NCBI GenBank assembly: GCA_016219235.1
Contig: JACRBO010000585.1
Coordinates: forward strand, 1 to 6,844
Source: Chloroflexota bacterium
GTDB taxonomy: Bacteria > Chloroflexota > Anaerolineae > Fen-1058
Direction: 5' to 3'
Length of the DNA stretch: 6,844 bases
Shown here piece by piece: positions 1 to 5,799 of this stretch; position 1 is the first letter of the stretch, and every line of letters starts with the position of its first letter. A model generated the notes under the pieces. The model was not told the origin of the DNA. It worked only from the letters and a program-made list of their open reading frames with translations, and made no database searches. Made by a program: the position numbers and the translations under genes.

Positions 1-426
1 CGCCTTCTCGACCCGCGTCGAGACGTCGGCCAGCGTCGTTTTATCGAGAATATCGGCGATGGCGTTCCGCACGTCCAGCATCGTCAGCCGCAGGCCGCAC
101 GTCGCTTCGTCGTCACATACACAGCGCTCGTAAGCCATCTGGCTCACGCACTGAATCGGCGCCAGCGGCCCGTCGAGCGTCCGCACGATCTGCCCCAACG
201 TAATGTCAGCCGGCGGCTTCGCCAGATAATAACCGCCGCCCACGCCGGCCCGGCTGCGCAGCAGGCCCGCATTCTTCAGCGTCAGCAAAATCTGCTCCAG
301 AAATTTCACCGGAATCTGTTGGCGCGCGGCGATGTCTTTGATCTGGGTGACGGCGGTCGGCTCGGCCTGTGACGCAAGATCGATCATCGCCTTCAGGCCG
401 TACTCACCGCGTTTGGACAGTTTCAT
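1..426 (-). CDS. Rrf2/IscR-family transcriptional regulator (C-terminus cut by window edge)
   Basis: The reading frame opens with ATG at 426 and stays open for 142 codons to the window edge, so only the C-terminal tail is missing (family members are usually about 140-165 residues). The start MKLSKRGEYGLKAMIDLA is the typical Rrf2 winged-helix opening. It is followed by the recognition region (IPVKFLEQIL, residues 39-48) and the glycine-rich wing (RAGVGGGYYLAKP, 59-71). Four cysteines at 93, 102, 104 and 110 lie where IscR-like members bind an Fe-S cluster, so the protein may sense Fe-S, redox or cysteine status; this is inference from the family. A modest AGGA sits 5 bases before the start. 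A dyad element lies just upstream and suggests autoregulation. The gene may lead an Fe-S or cysteine-metabolism operon beyond the window. The family call is firm; the ligand and targets are unknown. Confidence 0.93.
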   Translation of the reverse strand, partial: MKLSKRGEYGLKAMIDLASQAEPTAVTQIKDIAARQQIPVKFLEQILLTLKNAGLLRSRAGVGGGYYLAKPPADITLGQIVRTLDGPLAPIQCVSQMAYERCVCDDEATCGLRLTMLDVRNAIADILDKTTLADVSTRVEKA

Positions 427-438
427 CGAAATCCTAAA

Positions 439-455
439 AGTATACTAATACTATA
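439..455 (-). promoter_or_regulatory. AT-rich dyad upstream of the Rrf2 gene, candidate operator/promoter
   Basis: Positions 441-455 read TATACTAATACTATA on the plus strand, a near-perfect 7-1-7 inverted repeat with one mismatched pair. A perfect AGTAT-N4-ATACT repeat at 439-452 overlaps it. The element ends 12 bases before the Rrf2 start and stands out from the GC-rich surroundings. On the minus strand it contains TATACT and TATAGT, either of which could be a -10 box, but I see no convincing -35 box. Rrf2-family proteins commonly bind AT-rich dyads over their own promoters, so autoregulation is the natural guess. Confidence 0.4.
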
Positions 456-537
456 GACATTAGCGTGGAGATAGAATATCAGAAACTGGAGCCGCCGTCA
501 ACGGGCAAATTCGAGGGGCGAAATAAGGGCGATTGCG

Positions 538-1170
538 CTAGCTCTGCTTCGCCCCGCACTCGGGACAGAACTTGGGACTGCCACCCATCTTCGCGCCACA
601 CTCGGTGCAGAACTTCTCGCGCTGGATGGGCTGGCCGCACTCACCACAGAATTTGGCGTTAGCCGCGATGCTGGCTCCGCAGTTGGGGCACGCGCCGACG
701 ACGGTCTTGTCGAACTTTTCTTTGGTCACATACGTGGCTTCTTGCGCCACCTGCCGCGCTTGCTGAACGGCTGCCTCGGTCTGCGCGGCGGAATATTCCG
801 CCTCCAGATCCGGGGCGCACTCCAGGCACAGGCCGCGCTGCGGATTCCAGCAGGTGTCGTCCACCCATTTGGCGCAGCGTTTACACTGCTTGAAAAAGCC
901 TTTGACTTCTTCAATCGCCTTCTGGAATTCTTGATCGTGCTGCTTCTCCCACGAGGCCGAGTGGATTTTCTGGCTGGCGTTGGCGGCGCTGCCAAACAGG
1001 CCGCCCAGCAGGCCGCTGGCGACATCGAGCGCGTCGGTCAAGGCGCCGCTGGCCGAGCCGTGAAAGCTGCTTTGATAGCCGCTGCCGCAACGATCGCAGA
1101 AGAACTCGAACTGAAAGCCGCGATCGGTGCTGAGGTCGGTGTGATTACGAGTGAACTTGATAAGCGCCAT
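538..1170 (-). CDS. Multi-zinc-ribbon protein of unknown function
   Basis: This is a 210-residue protein with 15 cysteines, mostly in CxxC knuckles. An N-terminal CDRC (25-28) follows an FQFEFF stretch. A small Gly/Ala-rich segment (38-66) comes next. A central ribbon-like set lies at C96/C99, C107 and C115/C118. An Ala/Gln/Glu-rich helical linker spans about 121-150. Two compact C-terminal zinc ribbons follow: C161/C164 with C175/C178, and C188/C191 with C202/C205, both carrying CGA or CGQ knuckle endings. There is no clear signal peptide or catalytic motif, so a cytosolic protein- or nucleic-acid-binding role is likely, but the partner cannot be deduced. It starts 39 bases after the response-regulator stop on the same strand and could be co-transcribed. 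Its Shine-Dalgarno sequence is weak (an AGAGA-like stretch). The zinc-binding call is firm; the function is unknown. Confidence 0.85.
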   Translation of the reverse strand: MALIKFTRNHTDLSTDRGFQFEFFCDRCGSGYQSSFHGSASGALTDALDVASGLLGGLFGSAANASQKIHSASWEKQHDQEFQKAIEEVKGFFKQCKRCAKWVDDTCWNPQRGLCLECAPDLEAEYSAAQTEAAVQQARQVAQEATYVTKEKFDKTVVGACPNCGASIAANAKFCGECGQPIQREKFCTECGAKMGGSPKFCPECGAKQS

Positions 1171-1209
1171 AGGAGTCTCTTTGAGATGAAAGATTATCAG
1201 ATTCGAAAG

Positions 1210-1584
1210 TTAATCGGGGCGGACGGCCAGCCGCAGGCGTTTGGCCATATCCCGCAATTGACTGAAACTGATCGGCTTGATCAGCACCAGATCGGCTTGT
1301 TCGGCCAGGGCATCGGCTTTGACCGGATCGGCCGTGGCGACGATGATGCGAGTCTGGGTCAAGCGCCTGTCCGCCCGAATATGACTCAGGATTTGCTCGC
1401 CATCGACATGGGGCAAGTGGAGGTCCAGGACCACCACGGCCGGCACAATGGATGTCAGGCGAGTCAAGGCCTGCTTACCATCTTGAATGGATTCGACCTC
1501 GAAGTCCGCGTTCTGTACTGCTTCGGCGAAAATATTCGCCAGGTCAATGTCGTCTTCGATGATAAGTGCCAGTGGATTACTCAC
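1210..1584 (-). CDS. Single-domain response regulator (receiver only)
   Basis: This 124-residue protein consists of one CheY-like receiver domain with no output domain. The conserved residues are all visible: the acidic pocket E10-D11-D12, the phosphoacceptor D54 (in VVVLDLHLP), the switch threonine T84 (IIVATAD) and K103 followed by proline (VLIKPIS). It should accept phosphate from a histidine kinase, most likely the one encoded directly upstream, and signal by protein contact as CheY, Spo0F or DivK do. The start is GTG at 1584-1582, inside the kinase stop in a GTGA overlap, which implies translational coupling. An AGGAG 8 bases upstream, within the kinase gene, supports this start. Whether it signals back to the kinase or to a distant effector cannot be seen here. 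Confidence 0.93.
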   Translation of the reverse strand: MSNPLALIIEDDIDLANIFAEAVQNADFEVESIQDGKQALTRLTSIVPAVVVLDLHLPHVDGEQILSHIRADRRLTQTRIIVATADPVKADALAEQADLVLIKPISFSQLRDMAKRLRLAVRPD

Positions 1585-3299
1585 GCCGCTATCTCCTGTG
1601 CCGGTCTTAAGGGGAGCACCACACTGAATGTGCTGCCTTGCCCGACCTGGCTTTGAAGTCTGATTTCACCGCCCATCAGGCCCACCAACTGCTTGACAAT
1701 CGACAACCCCAGCCCGACGCCGGCCTGGTCGCGCGTGGCCGAACTGTCCACCTGATAGAACCAGTCGAACACATGCTCTTGTTCATCCAGCGGAATGCCC
1801 CGGCCTGTGTCGGCCACTTCCAGTAGCCAGTGAGCAGCATCGGGCCGTGCGAGCCGGACGCTAATCGTTCCGCGATCAGTGAACTTGATCGCATTGCTCA
1901 CCAGGTTGATCAGGATTTGACCCAGCCGGCGCGGATCGCCGTCCAGCGCATCCGGCAGATCGGCCGCTACGTTGGTCGTCACTTCAAGGCCCTTGGCCCT
2001 GGCCATGTCAGCCACGACGGCGCCCGTATCGTCGAGCAGTTTCGCCACAGAGAATTCAACCTGTCGCAGTGAGAGTTGGCCCGCTTCCAACTGCGTGCGA
2101 TCGAGCAGGTCATTCACCAGGCCAAGCAGACGCTGCGTATTGGTCAACAGGCGCTCGACCAGGTTAGACTGCTTATCCGTCAGGGGACCATACACCCGCT
2201 CTCGCAAGATCTCGGTGTAGCCCAGAATGGCATTGATCGGCGTGCGCAGTTCGTGCGAAACCATTGAGACGAAGATGCTCTTCATGCGATCCAGTTCCGC
2301 TTCGCGGGTAACATCACGGAACACGCCCACCACGCCACGTCGATGCCCGCTGCTGATATGAACCGGCGCGAAATTAGCGGACAGGGTCTTCTTTGCCCAG
2401 TGCAGGGTGAACGCGATATTATGGTCCAGCGCATCGCCCAGCCGGGCCAGGATGACTGCCCGTTCAGCTGCATCGACCATGTCGCCCGCTAGATCCAGCG
2501 GACTATGGCCGAGAATCTGTTGGGCCGGGAAATCCAACAGGCGCGAAATCGCGGGGTTAGCGACGATGGCCTGGCCCTGGTCGTCAAACACGATCACGCC
2601 GTCGGCGATGCTTTCCAAAATAGCCTGATTCTTGCCTGACTCAGCCTGCACCTGAATCAACGCCTCGGCCAGGTCCTTGGTTCGGTCGGCCACGCGGCGA
2701 TCGAGGTCGCGGTTGATGAGCTGGAGTTCGGTCAGCGCATTTTCCAGGCTGCGCGCCGCCAGCCAGCCGACCAGCGCGATCAACAAGAATTCGATGGTCT
2801 CCAGCAGCAACGGCCCGACGCTCAGGCTGTTGGCCACCGCCAGTCCGAACAACGCCAGACCGACCAGCCCGGCCACAACAAACGAGGCTGCCGGCGCAAT
2901 CAGTACACTGGCCATGATGATGGGCAATACCAGCGCGACGGTAGAGCGACCCGCGACGACTTGCTGCGGCTCGTCAGAGAGCGTCAGGATGATGATGAGT
3001 CCCAACACAAACAGGCTCGCCGCCGTGCTTGAGGGGCGGACGCGATTCAGCCGGTAGAGTCCCAAAATCAGCAGCACGCCGACTGTGCCGCTGACCACGA
3101 TCGAAACCGCGCCCGGACCAAACTTGCCCTGAAGCAAGGCCAGCAGTGCGGTCGCGACCACGGCCACAATACCGGCGACCCCGCTGCCGACCAACAGCAC
3201 ATTGAGCAACCGGCCACGCCGAGCCTGCACCGGATCGGCCTGATCGACGCGCAACAGGTCATCGAGCCGCTGATTGACTCTGCTTTGGAACTCGCTCAA
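1581..3299 (-). CDS. Membrane-bound PAS-domain sensor histidine kinase
   Basis: This is a 572-residue sensor kinase. The N-terminal third holds about six hydrophobic segments (roughly 31-55, 63-82, 92-107, 119-136, 138-157 and 166-183) with no large extracytoplasmic domain, so it probably senses something in or near the membrane. A helical, coiled-coil-like linker spans about 184-222. A PAS domain follows at about 223-332 (AILESIADGVIVFDD...GVFRDVTRE). The HisKA dimerisation helix carries phosphoacceptor H349 in SHELRTPINAILG. The HATPase domain has the N box (N465 and N469 in NLVSNAIKF), G1 (DTGRGIP, 497-503), an F-box region (DWFYQVD, 512-518) and G2 (GVGLGLSIV, 527-535). The start is TTG with GGAGG 5 bases upstream. 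The receiver gene overlaps its stop by 4 bases. It begins 48 bases after the diterpene cyclase stop, so co-transcription with the biosynthetic block is possible. Confidence 0.95.
   Translation of the reverse strand: MSEFQSRVNQRLDDLLRVDQADPVQARRGRLLNVLLVGSGVAGIVAVVATALLALLQGKFGPGAVSIVVSGTVGVLLILGLYRLNRVRPSSTAASLFVLGLIIILTLSDEPQQVVAGRSTVALVLPIIMASVLIAPAASFVVAGLVGLALFGLAVANSLSVGPLLLETIEFLLIALVGWLAARSLENALTELQLINRDLDRRVADRTKDLAEALIQVQAESGKNQAILESIADGVIVFDDQGQAIVANPAISRLLDFPAQQILGHSPLDLAGDMVDAAERAVILARLGDALDHNIAFTLHWAKKTLSANFAPVHISSGHRRGVVGVFRDVTREAELDRMKSIFVSMVSHELRTPINAILGYTEILRERVYGPLTDKQSNLVERLLTNTQRLLGLVNDLLDRTQLEAGQLSLRQVEFSVAKLLDDTGAVVADMARAKGLEVTTNVAADLPDALDGDPRRLGQILINLVSNAIKFTDRGTISVRLARPDAAHWLLEVADTGRGIPLDEQEHVFDWFYQVDSSATRDQAGVGLGLSIVKQLVGLMGGEIRLQSQVGQGSTFSVVLPLRPAQEIAA
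1593..1597 (-). promoter_or_regulatory. Shine-Dalgarno for the receiver gene (GTG start)
   Basis: The minus strand reads AGGAG, 8 bases before the GTG start and within the 3' end of the kinase gene. It supports the GTG start and coupled expression of the two proteins. Confidence 0.75.
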
Positions 3300-3304
3300 G
3301 CCTG

Positions 3305-3309
3305 CCTCC
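3305..3309 (-). promoter_or_regulatory. Shine-Dalgarno that decides the TTG start of the kinase
   Basis: The minus strand reads GGAGG, 5 bases before the TTG at 3299-3297. The ATG slightly upstream (minus strand, 3325-3323) is in another frame, and the first in-frame ATG lies deep in the protein, past several membrane segments. TTG is therefore the best start. Confidence 0.75.
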
Positions 3310-3347
3310 GTCCAGCCCCCGCCATCAATGTGGCGTAGTTTACCACA

Positions 3348-4838
3348 CTAGCGCGCAAAGATTTCACCATACAAGATCAACGCCGCCAGGATAGCGGCGC
3401 GGATCACCGCGTACGGGGCAAACAGGACTTTGCCAATGTACAGGCCGGGATAAGCGACATCCGGCTCAGTGTAGGCACGCTTCAGAAAGTCGGCCGCCCG
3501 GTGAAACACATCCACGTCGGCCAGGGGGTGCTGGCGGTGAAACTGCAACAAAGCCGTCAAGGCATAGGCCGTCTCTTCAGCCGTGCTCTCGTTGAAAAAG
3601 CCCCACGACCCGTCGTCGCGCTGTGTGTGCAGCAGCCACTCGATGGAATGGACCGCCATGTGGCCGGGCGAGAAACCCTCTTGCAGCAGGGTGATCACCG
3701 CATGGCTTGTCGCGTAATATGGCGAGGCGTGCCATTTGTCGATCCAGTACGTTTCGTAGATCCGATTGGTCAACAGCGCCACCGTGACTTCGTCGTGAAC
3801 TTGCTGTCGATCGGGATAGTCGGGCATCAGCCGCAGCGCGTCGAGCGCGTGCGCATTCACGCCCATACTGATGTTGCGCTCATAATCATAAGTCCGAAAC
3901 AACCGGGTTTTCTTGTCTTCGAAGCGCCGCAAAATCAGTGGATCAAACTCATAGCCGGCTTTGATCAGCAGCTGCGCGCCCACGGAGGTACAGTCGGCGT
4001 CGGCGATGCCGAAGGCCGGATCGAGCGCCAACCCGGCCGGCGTCACACTGGCTTGCAGATCGCGCCACACGTCAGGTCCAGCCAGTTCGGTCACCGGCAA
4101 CCCCGAGTAGGATAAATGCAGCATTACCCACGTCAATTCAAAAATATGGAAAGGATACAGGCAGACAGTCTGCGGGCTGGCTGCCTGCACCGAGTCAAGA
4201 TAAGCCCAGGCGCGCTGATCGTCTGCGTGGAAGGACAAATAGTAAGCGGTGGCAGCGGGGGAACTGCCTAATGAACCGTTAGCACTCTGGGCCGCCCGCA
4301 GCCGATCGGAGTCACCGGCGCGCCCCAGGAATTCCAGTGAATGCGCCGCCGTAATCCGCGACGAGTACAGCATCTCCGGCGGAATCAGGCGTAACTTGGC
4401 GGTTTGAATCTCGCCGTAGCCGCACGTATGCCGGGGGACGTCCAGCCCCAGCGCCTGCGCTTCTTGCAACAGCGTGGGCAGCAGCAATTCAAAGCCTACC
4501 AGCTCAAACGGATCACGCCGCAGGAGATGCAAATGATGCCACAGATAACGCTCGGCGCGTTGAATTGCGTGCGGCGCACGTGGATCGTGCCGGTGATAGT
4601 GGAGCGCGATCAGCGCCGAGATCGTGGAGATAATCCGGTGATGATAGTAGACGACGGTTCCGCCCCAACTGCCGTCTGCCAGCTGATTGCTGAACAGCCA
4701 ATCGAGCAAGGCCGGCCAGCGGGCGTCACCCGTCCCCGATTGATTCAGCCGCGCCAGCCAGGCGATGTCGTAGGCGCTGGGGCTCATCTGCTGATTGAGG
4801 TTTTGAACGAGTAACCGGGCTTCCAGCTTGTAATCCAT
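3348..4838 (-). CDS. Class II diterpene cyclase, Rv3377c / kolavenyl diphosphate synthase type
   Basis: This 496-residue protein matches the length of M. tuberculosis Rv3377c (about 501). The shared landmarks, compared from memory, are SAYDIAWLAR (21-30), a QW-like NQLADGSWG (51-59), FELVGFELLLPTL (111-123), FEDKKTRLFRTYDYE (306-320), DKWHASPYYATSHA (367-380), the second QW-like QRDDGSWGFF (406-415) and TAEETAYAL (419-427). The family protonates geranylgeranyl diphosphate to a bicyclic diphosphate such as halimadienyl, kolavenyl or copalyl diphosphate. The acid motif is DADCTS (280-285): the first Asp and the general acid D282 are present, but the usual last Asp (Thr in Rv3377c) is Cys283. 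There is no class I DDxxD site, so the diphosphate should be retained and passed to the protein encoded just upstream. The start follows an AGAGGGA stretch. The family call is strong; the product skeleton and stereochemistry cannot be read from sequence. Confidence 0.93.
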   Translation of the reverse strand: MDYKLEARLLVQNLNQQMSPSAYDIAWLARLNQSGTGDARWPALLDWLFSNQLADGSWGGTVVYYHHRIISTISALIALHYHRHDPRAPHAIQRAERYLWHHLHLLRRDPFELVGFELLLPTLLQEAQALGLDVPRHTCGYGEIQTAKLRLIPPEMLYSSRITAAHSLEFLGRAGDSDRLRAAQSANGSLGSSPAATAYYLSFHADDQRAWAYLDSVQAASPQTVCLYPFHIFELTWVMLHLSYSGLPVTELAGPDVWRDLQASVTPAGLALDPAFGIADADCTSVGAQLLIKAGYEFDPLILRRFEDKKTRLFRTYDYERNISMGVNAHALDALRLMPDYPDRQQVHDEVTVALLTNRIYETYWIDKWHASPYYATSHAVITLLQEGFSPGHMAVHSIEWLLHTQRDDGSWGFFNESTAEETAYALTALLQFHRQHPLADVDVFHRAADFLKRAYTEPDVAYPGLYIGKVLFAPYAVIRAAILAALILYGEIFAR

Positions 4839-4866
4839 TGAAAAGTCCCTCTATTAGCGAATTTGT

Positions 4867-4877
4867 AAAACAGTTTT
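4867..4877. repeat. Short perfect palindrome in the gap before the cyclase gene
   Basis: AAAAC-A-GTTTT forms a 5-1-5 inverted repeat in the 43-base AT-rich gap between the diterpene synthase stop and the cyclase start. The one-base centre makes a hairpin unlikely, so if it is functional it would be a protein-binding site. It could also be chance in AT-rich sequence. Confidence 0.25.
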
Positions 4878-4881
4878 GGTG

Positions 4882-5799
4882 TTACGGTTGGTCAGGCCAG
4901 ATCACCTGGGGCAGCGGACACCAGACATGGTGATCGATCAATGGCTGCCCGACGCCCAGCACGTGCCGGCGATTAACCCGGTAAAACTCGGCCAGGGTCT
5001 GCCAGTCTTGCGCTGAAAAATCAGCGTAATCGTCGCTAACCCGGCGGGCGTATAGGTGATCGTACAAAATCGAGCGTAGGGTAGGCGCGTCCAGATACAG
5101 CGACGGACTGACCGTGAAGTACAGGTCTTCGTTGCCGGTAGCGATCAGCGGCATATCAAACAGCGTGGGCCGATCGAAGCCGATGAAGAAAGCCAGGGGC
5201 GCAACGTACTCGCCATAGTAGGCTTCGATGATTTCGCGCTTGTCTGGCAGACGCAGCTGATCGCGCTGAAACTGTGCGCCGATGGCGGCGACGGTCTCAG
5301 CCGGATCGTGCGCACAGACGCCGAAGAACAGGCGGTGGCGGCGATGCCGGGCCGTCCGCTGCGTAAGGTCGTCAAAGATCTGCCGGAGCGGCGCGTAGCG
5401 CGCGCCCGACAACCAACGGGCCACATCGCCATACACCCGCACGCGCACGTCATACGCTTCATAGAAATCGAGGAAAGCCGGCTCTTGCGCAAACCAGGCC
5501 AGGCCCAGCTCGGCGAGCTTCAAGTACTCGTCGCCACGCTCCAGCAAATCGGGGCCAAAGACCGGGGTGAGTAAGGTATCGACGCCGTGATCAAACATCA
5601 GACGATAGACTTCAAGGTGCTTTTGCCCCGTGATCTGGAGATAGGCGGATAGATCGGTCAGGTCGGCCTGATCGGGATATTCCAGGCCGAACCAACGGCG
5701 CGTGCCATTGATCGGCAAACCGCAGACCAGCGGCCCGGTCTCACGGACTAACTGGGCGACGTCCGCCGTAGGCAGCTGCTGAAACGTCTCAATGTCCAT
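4882..5799 (-). CDS. Rv3378c-like diterpene synthase / diterpenyl transferase
   Basis: This 305-residue protein aligns along its whole length, from memory, with M. tuberculosis Rv3378c (about 296 residues) and so also with the kolavelool synthase Haur_2146. Shared blocks are NGTRRWFGLEY (31-41), DHGVDTLLTPVFGPDLLERGDEY (70-92), IFDDLTQRT (141-149), REIIEAYYGEYV (188-199), FIGFDRPTLFDMPL (205-218), EDLYFTVSPSLYL (224-236), TLRSILYDHLY (240-250) and VLGVG (280-284). The family has a cis-prenyltransferase-like fold, removes diphosphate from the class II cyclase product and adds water or, in Rv3378c, adenosine. One oddity is Asn31 in place of the Asp of the DGTRRW motif (Asp34 in Rv3378c, reported as important for activity). 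It overlaps the sulfotransferase gene by 11 bases, with a GAGG 9 bases upstream, and precedes its substrate-making cyclase by 43 bases. The exact product is open. Confidence 0.92.
   Translation of the reverse strand: MDIETFQQLPTADVAQLVRETGPLVCGLPINGTRRWFGLEYPDQADLTDLSAYLQITGQKHLEVYRLMFDHGVDTLLTPVFGPDLLERGDEYLKLAELGLAWFAQEPAFLDFYEAYDVRVRVYGDVARWLSGARYAPLRQIFDDLTQRTARHRRHRLFFGVCAHDPAETVAAIGAQFQRDQLRLPDKREIIEAYYGEYVAPLAFFIGFDRPTLFDMPLIATGNEDLYFTVSPSLYLDAPTLRSILYDHLYARRVSDDYADFSAQDWQTLAEFYRVNRRHVLGVGQPLIDHHVWCPLPQVIWPDQP

Noticed and set aside
742..1656. Plus-strand open frame of 304 codons
   Set aside because: It runs antisense to the zinc-ribbon and receiver genes, both well-supported families. 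Its translation has no recognisable motif and it spans the gap between them, as expected for a GC-rich shadow frame.
2677..3057. Plus-strand open frame of 126 codons opposite the kinase membrane region
   Set aside because: Its translation is Ser/Arg/Ala-rich and lacks domain features, as expected for the complement of hydrophobic coding sequence.
3327..3349. Possible hairpin (AATGTGG ... CCACACT) between cyclase and kinase genes as a terminator
   Set aside because: The stem is only 7 pairs including a G-T pair, the loop is 9 bases, and the minus strand continues with GATGGCGGGGG rather than a T-run.
3501..4115. Plus-strand open frame of 204 codons opposite the cyclase gene
   Set aside because: The cyclase on the other strand has family motifs throughout this stretch; the antisense translation shows none.
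3348..4838. Squalene-hopene cyclase as an alternative identity
   Set aside because: At 496 residues it is shorter than squalene-hopene cyclases (about 630), lacks DxDDTA and most QW repeats, and carries the SAYD-AW and DKWH-S-YY-T blocks of Rv3377c-type diterpene cyclases.
5362..5373. DDLT in the Rv3378c homologue as a class I terpene synthase DDxxD motif
   Set aside because: It reads DDLTQ and lacks the final Asp. The protein matches the cis-prenyltransferase-like Rv3378c family, which conserves the same FDDLT block, not the alpha-helical class I fold.
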